64,000 nucleotides of DNA. Origin: Lysobacter_C viscosus (lineage in GTDB: Bacteria > Pseudomonadota > Gammaproteobacteria > Xanthomonadales > Xanthomonadaceae). Each line of letters opens with the position of its first letter. The first letter of the stretch is position 1. The position numbers were made by a program, and so were the translations under genes. The notes under the pieces are model-generated. The model saw nothing but the letters and a program-made list of their open reading frames with translations. It did not search any database and had not been told where the DNA came from. The stretch spans positions 682,001-746,000 of the forward strand of contig NZ_JBJMAV010000001.1 of NCBI RefSeq assembly GCF_046600715.1. The letters are read 5' to 3'. Positions 7,563-15,888 of this stretch are shown piece by piece.

Positions 7563-8462
7563 ATGCCAGTGCTTGAAAACATCCACGAAGAGTATGGTCG
7601 GTTCGAAGCCCTTTCCAAAAGCTCACATGGGCCCCATCTGGCGGAATACACTGACGCCCTGTACGCAAACTTCTGCCACTCGTTTAAAGAAGCCGACTAT
7701 AAGACGAGTGTAATTTGGGTGGGCCGCAGCTATCTCGCCGCAAAAAAAATACTTCTTGCGGGAATATGCTTCACGCAAGCGGAAAAGCTGTATGAGATGA
7801 ATTTCAGAAACTTAACTGCCTACACGCTTTATTACGCGTTATTCAGCGCACTCTCCGCAAATCTTTTAATTAACCCGCATACTAAACTCAGTCTGTCCAG
7901 ATCCATTAGCCATAGCGCACTACCAAAGCAGATACGCAGCCTGCTAGTGCGGAACAGAATATACGAAGAATCCACCTTGGATCTGCTGCGCGATCTACGT
8001 TTCGCTCGCGAACTCCACAGCTATCACCTACCGCTGTCAGCAAGCTTTACGTCCGACTCGTCGGACGGACAGCATTACCTGGAAGCCGTCCGTGAAGCAA
8101 TGCCCCGGGTTCTTCAACTCTCAAGTCTGACTTCACACGTCGCATATCGCGCGTGGACACGGAAGGTCGGAGAGATTGACGACCAATACGATCAGCACCA
8201 ACTTTTCGTCGATGAGTTTTTTGAGTCCATCGTGGGTCGCGACGATGCCTCTGGCAGACGGATGCATTATGACTCGGCTGACTACTACCTCTTGGGCTAC
8301 CTGCTGACCCGAGTCAAACAGCCCCTGCCATTATCCTGGCTGATTGAACAAAAGATGTCAGAAGAACTTGAAATCTATTGGCAGAGCCAACGCGAGGATC
8401 AGCCGTTTGAGTATGATCCTGCTATCGCCTCGAGTTACCTTTCAAGCGCCATGCCCGTATAA
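7563..8462 (+). CDS. Unknown protein, possibly HEPN-like, in the accessory island
   Basis: I do not recognise a family. The roughly 299-residue product is predicted mostly helical. The central part (YTLYYALFSALSANLLINPH, then SLLVRNRIYEESTLDLLRDL followed by RFARELHSYHLP) has the shape of HEPN-fold proteins, including an Arg-x5-His (RFARELH) that could be the Rx4-6H RNase motif; this is a tentative reading. A second helical half ends with SWLIEQKMSEELEIYW. Start chosen at 7563 because GAGG lies eight bases upstream; 7524 is an in-frame alternative. Its DNA is visibly AT-richer than its neighbours (25 of 60 bases G/C in 7861-7920, versus 39 of 60 in 17521-17580), with TTA, ATA and AGA codons, suggesting transfer. 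It faces the nuclease gene. Confidence 0.6.
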   Translation: MPVLENIHEEYGRFEALSKSSHGPHLAEYTDALYANFCHSFKEADYKTSVIWVGRSYLAAKKILLAGICFTQAEKLYEMNFRNLTAYTLYYALFSALSANLLINPHTKLSLSRSISHSALPKQIRSLLVRNRIYEESTLDLLRDLRFARELHSYHLPLSASFTSDSSDGQHYLEAVREAMPRVLQLSSLTSHVAYRAWTRKVGEIDDQYDQHQLFVDEFFESIVGRDDASGRRMHYDSADYYLLGYLLTRVKQPLPLSWLIEQKMSEELEIYWQSQREDQPFEYDPAIASSYLSSAMPV

Positions 8463-8700
8463 GAAGCGTTGCATACGTTCAAGACGGACGGGTTGCTCGC
8501 GCCGTGGGGAGCTCAGTCACCCCGCGCATTTCGACGCAGCCGAACGAAACTCGCCCGCAATTTGCGACTATCAATAGACGGAATAGGCGAAGAGTGGCCC
8601 ATCACAGACGGCAGACAGCGCAATAGTCGGATTAAATTGAGACATCGGAAAACCAACCTGCCCCTTTCGGCTTCGGAATGTCGACTGCCCGAGTCCTTGC

Positions 8701-9612
8701 CTAATCGAGAACAGCCTCAGAAACGATATCGTCTAACACTCCATCGTAGTCATCTGAAAAACCCCATCTCTCGAGCTTCTTTTTATCAATCAGCACGAAA
8801 ATCCTGTCGCTGGCCGCAAGCTTCAACACCTGAGTGCTAGCACCACTCGTGAATCCGGATAAAGAAACGATTATTCCAATCTTACACGCGCCTCGCTTGA
8901 CGGAAATAACTGTATTTAGCTTGCTCACTACCTCTTGCGAGGCCTTGTCTGAGCGATTCTTTGCTTCTACAACTAAAAAAGGAGCAGACATATGAGCCCA
9001 ACACCTTCGCCCATCAATCGTCGTCAATTGGACTACAACATCCAACTCCTCACTAGCCGTCTTATAATTACAGCTCCGCACTCTAAAATCTTGAACTTGA
9101 GAGAACATAAAATGAAGCAGCCACTCAAGTGTCTTTCCCTTTAGATCGCTAGTCGATGCAGACAAACAGGCTTCAATCCCGTGTCGAATCAGCTCCTTTC
9201 GAACGTCCGGATCAACTGCAAATTCCTCGACGCCAAGGAACTTAAGCAATGGGAGGGGTGGCGATATGGCGAGAGCATCGTCAATTAGAGCTACCTCTGC
9301 GCCCACCTCGGATAGGAGCAGCAAAGCTTCACGGGAACTGAGCGCAGTCCAGTCCACAACACACAGTAAACGAGCGCCGGCAATTTTAGCAGCGCGAAGT
9401 CTTCGTTCGAGAAATGATGGAACTTTGTTTCCCACAACTATGGCAAGGGCGGCACTCCCGTTAACATAGTCAGGCGACCAGCGAACGCCACCTAGGTCCA
9501 AGGCTCTCGTCGGCTTGGACCATCCTTCCTCGAGAAAGAAATCGCTCCGCTCAATTGCGGCAAGAAGCCCATCTCGCTCGAACCCAAAATCTTCCTGATC
9601 CTCGCTTTCCAT
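8701..9612 (-). CDS. Mrr-type restriction endonuclease-like protein
   Basis: The 303-residue protein has two parts. Residues 1-150 are an uncharacterised alpha/beta region (VNGSAALAIVVGNKVPSF, RLLCVVDWTALSS). Residues 158-283 match the Mrr-type PD-(D/E)XK fold: GKTLEWLLHFMF with Glu163, SEELDVVV with Asp191, FLVVEAKN with Glu216 and Lys218 (the E-x-K), then GIIVSLSGFTSGA and RIFVLIDKKKLERW as the closing strands. All catalytic positions are present, so nuclease activity is plausible. It is the third gene of a minus-strand set after the Dam-type methyltransferase and the ParB-like gene, seven bases from the latter. Mrr family members often cut modified DNA; whether this one senses methylation or is blocked by it is open. 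Confidence 0.72.
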   Translation of the reverse strand: MESEDQEDFGFERDGLLAAIERSDFFLEEGWSKPTRALDLGGVRWSPDYVNGSAALAIVVGNKVPSFLERRLRAAKIAGARLLCVVDWTALSSREALLLLSEVGAEVALIDDALAISPPLPLLKFLGVEEFAVDPDVRKELIRHGIEACLSASTSDLKGKTLEWLLHFMFSQVQDFRVRSCNYKTASEELDVVVQLTTIDGRRCWAHMSAPFLVVEAKNRSDKASQEVVSKLNTVISVKRGACKIGIIVSLSGFTSGASTQVLKLAASDRIFVLIDKKKLERWGFSDDYDGVLDDIVSEAVLD

Positions 9613-9619
9613 AGCGGCG

Positions 9620-10537
9620 TTAAATCAAGTGTTCCAGCTGCCGCACTAACCCCCGAGCAATGTCCTTGATCGGCCGCGCTTCTTCATCAGTTGTCGCCTT
9701 ATCGAGAAGCCTCGTAAATGCGGCCACAAGATTGTCAGCTCGCGACTCAAGCTTGTCAGCCTCGACCGAGATCATTACTGACTCTTCGTAGGCATCCTTC
9801 ACCGAAAGCTCGTTATCGGTTATTAATTTTTCCAGAGTCGCGTCAAGCGGCCCAGGATCGCTTCCGTCCGGGTCATCCTCAGCCGCTTTTCTAATTATGT
9901 ACTTTGCATCACGAACACTGACCACGTCAGATATCGCACCACTCTCCCTCTTCGAGAGAAAGTTCTCGAGGATCTTCTCCGCGCCAAACTTCTGGAATAG
10001 AACGGGCCTATCAGACTCCAGCGGTCTAACTACTGACTTATACACCTCATAGAAATAGTTTAGAGGAACCTCCCCTGATTCAACCGCATCCCACACACTA
10101 CCCGTTAAGTTCAGGGCGAATAGATATCTACTAACTTGTTGAGTAGATATACCCGTCATGGAAGACAGCTGAGTTGCACTGCTTACGCCCGTCTCGTCCA
10201 TCAGCTTCTTCAGAGCGTGAGCTGTCGGAATATCCTGCCAATGCTCCCTTACGAGGTGGATATTGAACATCTGCTGCAATCGAGCAGCCTCGTCAGGTGG
10301 ATCCACGATAACGGCGGGAATCGTTTCATAGCCCAACGTCTGAGCGCATCGCCACCTGCGCTCGCCGTCGAGCAATCTATATCCGTCACCCTCAGGATAG
10401 ACAACGACTGGGACCAATATTCCTACTTGATCAATCGACTCCGCGAGCCGATCCAGCTCTTCTTGAGGGAAGCGCTCTCGGGGATTGTTCGGATCGGCGT
10501 GAACACTCGCGACTTCCAGATCGAGAAGTTTTGACAT
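9620..10537 (-). CDS. ParB-like DNA-binding/CTPase-fold protein
   Basis: The 305-residue protein has a ParB/Srx N-terminal domain: VHADPNNPRERFPQEELDRL, the box LLDGERRWRCAQTLGY (GERRWR at 58-63, equivalent to ParB GERRxR) and FNIHLVREHW (91-100, equivalent to the ENxxR-type motif). A helix-turn-helix follows at about 115-142 (GVSSATQLSSMTGISTQQVS). The C-terminal 150 residues are charged and helical without a recognised domain. No ParA partner is adjacent, arguing against a partition role. It starts within the methyltransferase stop (TAATG) and is followed seven bases later by the nuclease gene, so the three are almost certainly co-expressed. A DNA-loading or specificity role is inference. 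Confidence 0.82.
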   Translation of the reverse strand: MSKLLDLEVASVHADPNNPRERFPQEELDRLAESIDQVGILVPVVVYPEGDGYRLLDGERRWRCAQTLGYETIPAVIVDPPDEAARLQQMFNIHLVREHWQDIPTAHALKKLMDETGVSSATQLSSMTGISTQQVSRYLFALNLTGSVWDAVESGEVPLNYFYEVYKSVVRPLESDRPVLFQKFGAEKILENFLSKRESGAISDVVSVRDAKYIIRKAAEDDPDGSDPGPLDATLEKLITDNELSVKDAYEESVMISVEADKLESRADNLVAAFTRLLDKATTDEEARPIKDIARGLVRQLEHLI

Positions 10538-11382
10538 TACTGGTTCCTTTGCCTTAACCGCGCGGCATCGTTCGTTATTAGTACTTCTACCGCTTTACGT
10601 CGATGATGTGAGAATCCCGCGATGTTTCTTTGAGCGAGCGTCCTCATTGAGTGCCAACCTCGGGTAAGCGTTGCTGTTTCTTTGCTTAACGCATAAGAAA
10701 CGACAAAAGTTGCGCCCGCGCGATCGACATAATCCATTACAGAACGCAGTCGCCGCAGATCATCCAACCCAAATTCATTCGCAGAATATTGGATAAAAAC
10801 CCTTCTGTTTGAAACGGCATACGGCGGATCGAGATATACGAAATCACCAGCACCGACATTGTCAAGCACCACCTGCTCGAAATCTAAACTGAATAATTTC
10901 GCTCGATTCAAAGCGTCTGAAGCCTTACACCAGTGGTCTCGCCCTGGAACCCCCCCCGTCTTATAAGAAGCGTAAGGTACGTTGAACGCGCCATCCTTGT
11001 TTGTTCTGTATATGCCATTGAAGCAGTAACGATTGAGATAGAAGAACCTTGTCGCAGCCTCGAATTTGTCCATACCACTGATGTCCGCACTTCGAATTCG
11101 ATAATATGTTTCACTGGAGGGCGCCATATCTTGAAGCGTTTCATGAAGCAACAAAGGGTGCTTGGCCAACACCTCATAAGCAGCTACAAGTTCACGATTG
11201 GCGTCGTTCAGCACTGCCTCTTGAGGTCGCAAGTGAAAGAAGAGACATGCTGAACCCGCAAAGGCCTCGATATATTTATTATCGGAACTCTTCCACATTC
11301 TCTCCAAAATGGGCAAAAGCTTTCGCTTGCTGCCAGCCCAGCGCAATGGCGACTTCAGATTATTTGCAGGAGCCGAAACCAT
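10537..11382 (-). CDS. Dam-family DNA adenine N6-methyltransferase
   Basis: The 281-residue product has the Dam/DpnM order of motifs: PLRWAGSKRKLLPIL (12-26, motif X), EAFAGSACLFFHL (39-51, SAM-binding motif I), LNDANREL (motif II), FNGIYRTNKDGAFNVPY (121-137, conserved target-recognition segment) and LDPPY (184-188, catalytic motif IV). All catalytic features are intact. Target sequence cannot be read; GATC is common in this family but not assured. The ATG at 11382 shares its A with the icmF stop (TGATG); a GTG at 11385 is an alternative. The stop overlaps the ParB-like start. Codon use and base composition differ from icmF, indicating acquisition. Confidence 0.88.
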   Translation of the reverse strand: MVSAPANNLKSPLRWAGSKRKLLPILERMWKSSDNKYIEAFAGSACLFFHLRPQEAVLNDANRELVAAYEVLAKHPLLLHETLQDMAPSSETYYRIRSADISGMDKFEAATRFFYLNRYCFNGIYRTNKDGAFNVPYASYKTGGVPGRDHWCKASDALNRAKLFSLDFEQVVLDNVGAGDFVYLDPPYAVSNRRVFIQYSANEFGLDDLRRLRSVMDYVDRAGATFVVSYALSKETATLTRGWHSMRTLAQRNIAGFSHHRRKAVEVLITNDAARLRQRNQ

Positions 11383-14300
11383 CACATATTCCGCCGATAC
11401 TCCCCACCCACCTCATACAACGCATGGCTGATCTGCCCCAGCGAATGCGTCTTCACTGCTTCCATCAGCGATTCGAACACGTTCCTGCGCTCGCGGGCGG
11501 TTTTCTGGAGGTAGGCGAGGCGTTGGCCGTTGGCGGTTGCGCTGTCGGCCGGGGCCTCGTTCGCGGCTGAAGCCGCTCCTACAGGGGCGGTGTTGCGCAG
11601 CTGCTGGAAGTTGCGGACGTTCTCGATCTGCTGGCCCTTCTCCCCTTCCGTCGACCGGATCAGTTCGATCTCGGTGACGATGTCGCCGCCGTGGTCCTTG
11701 GGCAGGAAGGTGTTGACGCCCACCAGGGGCAGGCTGCCGTCGTGCTTCTTGTGCTCGTAGTAGAGCGACTCTTCCTGGATCTTGCCGCGCTGGTACATGG
11801 TGTCCATGGCGCCCAGCACGCCGCCGCGCTCGCTGATGGCTTCGAACTCCTTGTAGACGGCTTCCTCGACGATGTCGGTGAGCTTGTCGACAATGAAGCT
11901 GCCCTGCCAGGGGTTCTCGCAGAAGTTCAGCCCCAGCTCCTTGTTGATGATCATCTGGATGGCCACGGCGCGGCGCACGGACTCTTCGGTCGGCGTGGTG
12001 ATGGCTTCGTCGTAGGCGTTGGTGTGCAGGCTGTTGCAGTTGTCGAACAGCGCGTACAGGGCCTGCAGCGTGGTGCGGATGTCGTTGAACTGGATCTCCT
12101 GCGCGTGCAGGGACCGGCCGCTGGTCTGGATGTGGTACTTCATCATCTGGCTGCGCGCGGACGCGCCGTAGCGCTCGCGCATGGCGCGGGCCCAGATGCG
12201 GCGGGCGACGCGGCCGATGACGGTGTACTCCGGGTCCATGCCGTTGGAGAAGAAGAACGACAGGTTGGGCGCGAAGTCGTCGATCTTCATGCCACGCGCC
12301 AGGTAGTACTCGACGATGGTGAAGCCGTTGGACAGCGTGAAGGCGAGCTGGCTGATCGGGTTCGCCCCGGCCTCGGCGATGTGGTAGCCGGAGATCGACA
12401 CGGAATAGAAATTCCGCACGCCCTTGTCGACGAAGTACTGCTGGATGTCGCCCATCATCCGCAGCGCGAACTCGGTGCTGAAGATGCAGGTGTTCTGGGC
12501 CTGGTCCTCCTTGAGGATGTCGGCCTGCACGGTGCCGCGCACGGTCTTGAGCGTCTCGGCCTTGATGCGCGCGTAGGTGTCGGCATCGACGACCTGGTCG
12601 CCGGTGACGCCCAGCAGACCCAGGCCGAGGCCGTCGTTGGTCTCGGGCAGCATGCCGCTGTACTGCGGGCGATGCTTTCCTTCAAACAACTTCTCGATCT
12701 TGTCGTGAGCCGCGTCCCAGCGGGACTGGTCCTCGCGCAGGTACTTCTCCACCTGCTGGTCGATGGCGGTGTTCATGAACATCGCCAGGATCATCGGCGC
12801 GGGGCCGTTGATGGTCATCGACACGCTGGTGGTGGGCGCGCACAGGTCGAAGCCGGAGTACAGCTTCTTCATGTCGTCGAGGGTGGCGATGTTGACGCCG
12901 GAGTTGCCGATCTTCCCGTAGATGTCGGGGCGCGGGGCCGGGTCCTCGCCGTACAGGGTGACGCTGTCGAAGGCGGTGGACAGGCGCGCGGCCGGCTGGC
13001 CGACGGACAGGTAGTGGAAGCGGCGGTTGGTGCGCTCGGGCGTGCCCTCGCCCGCGAACATGCGGATGGGGTCCTCGCCGGTGCGGCGGTACGGGTACAC
13101 GCCGCCGGTGTAGGGGTAGTAGCCGGGCAGGTTTTCCTTCTGCAGGAACACCAGCAGCTCGCCCCACGAGGTGTAGGTGGGGGCTGCGATCTTGGGGATC
13201 TGCTGGTGGCTGAGCGAGGTGCGGTAGTTCTCGACCTTGATCACCTTGCCGCGGACTTCGTACTCGGTGACCTCGTCGGTGATGGACTTCAGGCGCGCCG
13301 GCCATTCGCGCAGCAGCTTGAGGGCCTCGGAGTCGAGCGACTGGACGGCGTCGTTGTAGCGCTGGCGCAGGGTGATGAGGGTGCGGTCGGCCGTGGGAGC
13401 CGAGTCCCGCTCCGTTGTAGGAGCGACGTGAGTCGCGACCTCTCCACCCGTGCCGTCTTGCTGCGCGTTCGCGACTGACGTCGCTCCTACAGGGGGGGCG
13501 TTGCGGGAGCTGGTGGCCGACGGGCCCTGCAGGGCGTCGGCCTGGTACAGGTCCAGCTGCTTGGGCAGCTGCGGGTCTTCGAGTTCGCCCAGGGCCTGCC
13601 ACAGGGACTGGGCGCGGTCGGCGGTCTCGGCCTGGGTCTCGATCTGGCGGTTGATGCCGCGGCCCTGCTCGGCGATTTCGGCCAGATACCGGACGCGGTG
13701 GCCGGCGATCAGGACGGTGGCGCGGGGTTCCTTGAGGGAAGTGTCGATGTCGGGGGTGAGGGAAAAACAAAAACCGGGGTCAGAGTGCACTTTCCCCGAT
13801 GCATCCGCCCCACCCGACCCGTCGTCAGAGGAAAGTGCACTCTGACCCCGGTTTTTCTCGCGCAGCAACCGGCACAGGTTGGCGAACATCCAGCTGATGC
13901 CGGGGTCGTTGAACTGGCTTGCGATGGTCGGGTAGACCGGCACGTCCTCGTCCTTGAGGTCGAACTTCACCCGGTTGCGCTTCCACTGCTTGCGGATGTC
14001 GCGCAGGGCGTCTTCCGCGCCGCGCTTGTCGAACTTGTTGAGCACGACGAGCTCGGCGAAATCGAGCATGTCGATCTTTTCCAGCTGGCTGGGCGCGCCG
14101 AAATCGCTGGTCATGACGTACATCGGGAAGTCGACCAGGTCGACGATCTCCGAGTCGGACTGGCCGATGCCGGCGGTCTCGACGATCACCAGGTCATAGC
14201 CCAGGCCCTTGAGGAAGCCGATGGAGTCCTTGAGCACGGCGTTGGTGGCCGCGTGCTGGCGGCGGGTGGCCATGGAGCGCATGTACACGCGCTTGGAGCG

Positions 14301-15119
14301 CAGCGAGTTCATGCGGATGCGGTCGCCCAGCAGCGCGCCACCGGTGCGGCGGCGGGTGGGGTCGACGGAGATCACCGCGATGCGCATGTCCGGGAAGTGC
14401 GCCAGGAACCGGTTGAGCAGCTCGTCGGTGACCGAGGACTTGCCCGCGCCGCCAGTGCCGGTGATGCCGATGACCGGGGTCTTGCCGCCGGCCAGCTGCC
14501 ACTGCTTGCGCAGGTGCGAGAGGCGGGCCTCGTCGAAGGCGCCCTCCTCGATGGCCGACATGACGCGGCCGATGGCGATCTCGTCGTCGATGGACGGCTG
14601 GGTGGTGGTGACCACGCCGTCGTCCTTGCCCGAGGCCTCGCGCTGGGCGCGGCCGTCGCCGGCCCGGCGCACGACGTCCTCGATCATCGCCACCAGCCCC
14701 ATGTGCATGCCGTCGTTGGGGTGGTAGATGCGCTCCACGCCGTAGGCCTGCAGCTCCTTGATCTCTTCCGGGGTGATGGTGCCGCCGCCGCCGGCGAAGA
14801 CCTTGATGTGGCCGGCGTCGCGCTCGCGCAGCATGTCCACCATGTACTTGAGGTACTCCACGTGGCCGCCCTGGTAGGACGACAGCGCGATGCCGTCGGC
14901 GTCCTCCTGCAGCGCGGCGCGGACCACGTCCTCGACCGAGCGGTTGTGGCCGAGGTGGATGACCTCCGCGCCCTGGGCCTGGATGAGCCGGCGCATGATG
15001 TTGATGGCGGCGTCGTGGCCGTCGAACAGGCTGGCCGCGGTGACGAAGCGCAGCGGCGTGGCGCGCTCGGAATCGACGGTGGACTGGCTGCCGGGCAGCG
15101 ATGCGGCGGTGGTGCTCAT
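11382..15119 (-). CDS. icmF: Fused isobutyryl-CoA mutase (IcmF) with repeat-derived insertions
   Basis: IcmF interconverts isobutyryl-CoA and n-butyryl-CoA using adenosylcobalamin. In order the 1245 residues show a B12-binding domain (about 22-150; base-off His35 in LFDGHDAAINIM, SSYQGGHVEYL), a MeaB-like GTPase chaperone (P-loop GTGGAGKS 221-228, NKFD 361-364), a linker and the mutase barrel (TSVSMTINGPAPMILAMFMN; QTSGRSLHAQEIQFNDIRTT), ending GGEYRRNM. IcmF, rather than methylmalonyl-CoA mutase, is indicated by this one-chain order. Family members are around 1090 residues; the excess is largely explained by three low-complexity, repeat-derived inserts at about 421-456, 538-578 and near 1180-1203, all in frame. 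They fall in the linkers and near the C-terminus, so activity may persist. It would serve valine and branched fatty acid metabolism. Confidence 0.92.
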   Translation of the reverse strand: MSTTAASLPGSQSTVDSERATPLRFVTAASLFDGHDAAINIMRRLIQAQGAEVIHLGHNRSVEDVVRAALQEDADGIALSSYQGGHVEYLKYMVDMLRERDAGHIKVFAGGGGTITPEEIKELQAYGVERIYHPNDGMHMGLVAMIEDVVRRAGDGRAQREASGKDDGVVTTTQPSIDDEIAIGRVMSAIEEGAFDEARLSHLRKQWQLAGGKTPVIGITGTGGAGKSSVTDELLNRFLAHFPDMRIAVISVDPTRRRTGGALLGDRIRMNSLRSKRVYMRSMATRRQHAATNAVLKDSIGFLKGLGYDLVIVETAGIGQSDSEIVDLVDFPMYVMTSDFGAPSQLEKIDMLDFAELVVLNKFDKRGAEDALRDIRKQWKRNRVKFDLKDEDVPVYPTIASQFNDPGISWMFANLCRLLREKNRGQSALSSDDGSGGADASGKVHSDPGFCFSLTPDIDTSLKEPRATVLIAGHRVRYLAEIAEQGRGINRQIETQAETADRAQSLWQALGELEDPQLPKQLDLYQADALQGPSATSSRNAPPVGATSVANAQQDGTGGEVATHVAPTTERDSAPTADRTLITLRQRYNDAVQSLDSEALKLLREWPARLKSITDEVTEYEVRGKVIKVENYRTSLSHQQIPKIAAPTYTSWGELLVFLQKENLPGYYPYTGGVYPYRRTGEDPIRMFAGEGTPERTNRRFHYLSVGQPAARLSTAFDSVTLYGEDPAPRPDIYGKIGNSGVNIATLDDMKKLYSGFDLCAPTTSVSMTINGPAPMILAMFMNTAIDQQVEKYLREDQSRWDAAHDKIEKLFEGKHRPQYSGMLPETNDGLGLGLLGVTGDQVVDADTYARIKAETLKTVRGTVQADILKEDQAQNTCIFSTEFALRMMGDIQQYFVDKGVRNFYSVSISGYHIAEAGANPISQLAFTLSNGFTIVEYYLARGMKIDDFAPNLSFFFSNGMDPEYTVIGRVARRIWARAMRERYGASARSQMMKYHIQTSGRSLHAQEIQFNDIRTTLQALYALFDNCNSLHTNAYDEAITTPTEESVRRAVAIQMIINKELGLNFCENPWQGSFIVDKLTDIVEEAVYKEFEAISERGGVLGAMDTMYQRGKIQEESLYYEHKKHDGSLPLVGVNTFLPKDHGGDIVTEIELIRSTEGEKGQQIENVRNFQQLRNTAPVGAASAANEAPADSATANGQRLAYLQKTARERRNVFESLMEAVKTHSLGQISHALYEVGGEYRRNM
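11561..11582. repeat. GTAGGAGCG-type REP within icmF (C-terminal insert)
   Basis: TCGCGGCTGAAGCCGCTCC continues into TAC, a canonical REP of the family clustered at 19951-20384. Translated with icmF it gives PVGAASAANEA, an Ala-rich stretch lying between FQQLRN and the conserved C-terminal helix region. Reading frame is preserved. Confidence 0.85.
13417..13490. repeat. Pair of inverted GTAGGAGCG-type REPs within icmF (linker)
   Basis: GTAGGAGCGACGTGAGTCGC (from 13417) and its inverted partner TTCGCGACTGACGTCGCTCC (from 13468, ending TAC at 13490) form a REP doublet. In the icmF frame they encode APPVGATSVANAQQ and VATHVAPTTERD, the only low-complexity region between the GTPase and mutase domains besides the one at 13771-13854. 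Confidence 0.85.
13771..13854. repeat. Perfect 25-bp inverted repeat of the RAYT-linked family within icmF
   Basis: AAACCGGGGTCAGAGTGCAC (13771-13790, extending to 13795) is repeated as an exact reverse complement at 13830-13854. The core GGGGTCAGAGT is the one flanking the RAYT gene at 6367-7202. In the icmF frame it encodes roughly residues 422-455 (KNRGQSALSS through SDPGFCFSLT), directly after the GTPase domain. Confidence 0.88.
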
Positions 15120-15294
15120 GGCGCGCGCTCAATACGGATGCGGGAATTTCCGGATTGTAGCGCGCTGCCTGAAGCGCCCTTCAGCTAGCTGGCACGGGGC
15201 TTAACGCCGGCCGGGGACGTGTCAACACGACGTGAGGCGATGCGTTTCCCCCTGTGCCGGCAACGCATGCCGGTGCTGGATGGAGAAACCCTCG

Positions 15295-15720
15295 ATGGCC
15301 ATGCGCCCCTTGTTGTTGCGCCCCTTGTTGTTGCTGGCCCTGATCGGCCTGGCCTCGCTTGCCACCTTCCACGCCCCCAACGCCCAGGCGCAGGGGTACG
15401 TGAGCATCAGCATCGGCCACCCCGCCCCGCCCCGTTACCGGCACCATGGCCATGGCCATGGCCATCATCGGCCGGGCTATGCCTGGGTGCCGGGGCAGTG
15501 GGTGTGGACCGGTTACCGGGAGGTCTGGCACCCCGGCCACTACGTGCGATTGCAACCGTCCCATTACGGCAGCTACGGCGGCTATGGCGGCTATGGCGGC
15601 TACGGCTACCAGCCGCCGCGTCGGACGGTTCACCGCCATGGCTACCCGTATCGACCCGCGTACGGCACCCACCGACCCGGCTACCGCGTGGTGTACCGCC
15701 GCCCCGTGCGGGGCTGGTAA
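15295..15720 (+). CDS. Secreted YxWxPGxW-repeat protein, Gly/Tyr/His-rich
   Basis: A strong signal peptide (MAMRPLLLRPLLLLALIGLA to about residue 33, AQA cleavage) precedes a basic, His/Tyr/Gly-rich mature chain. The segment YAWVPGQWVWTGYREVWHPG is the hallmark of small envelope proteins with WxxGxW repeats, and YGGYGGYGGYGY is a short tandem tract. Start chosen at 15295 because GGAGA lies eight bases upstream; the frame is open 21 codons further up. Divergent from icmF with 175 bases between. Function unknown; envelope stress or metal binding through the HGHGHGHH cluster is conceivable. Confidence 0.7.
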   Translation: MAMRPLLLRPLLLLALIGLASLATFHAPNAQAQGYVSISIGHPAPPRYRHHGHGHGHHRPGYAWVPGQWVWTGYREVWHPGHYVRLQPSHYGSYGGYGGYGGYGYQPPRRTVHRHGYPYRPAYGTHRPGYRVVYRRPVRGW

Positions 15721-15888
15721 AGGCGCCGCTCCAAACCGGATTGGAGCGTGAGGCCAGGCCGTGCCGGTGTGCCGTGGGGGAACACCGGCCGGCCGGGCCG
15801 ATCGTAGGAGTGGCTGGGGGAGTGGTAGCGGGGGAAGGCCGCGGCGGTGGCTGTCAGGAGGCCGCCGCGGTCGGGTAGGCTGCCGCCG

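Noticed and set aside
8463..8840. Small plus-strand frame of about 123 codons between the orphan gene and the nuclease
   Set aside because: No ribosome site, basic random-looking composition, and its 3' part is antisense to the nuclease C-terminus.
9620..10537. Plasmid or chromosome partition gene parB
   Set aside because: No parA partner and no parS-like site recognised nearby; operon context with methylase and nuclease points elsewhere.
15120..15294. Cobalamin riboswitch upstream of icmF
   Set aside because: The 175-base gap shows no B12-box-like sequence; B12 dependence alone is not evidence.
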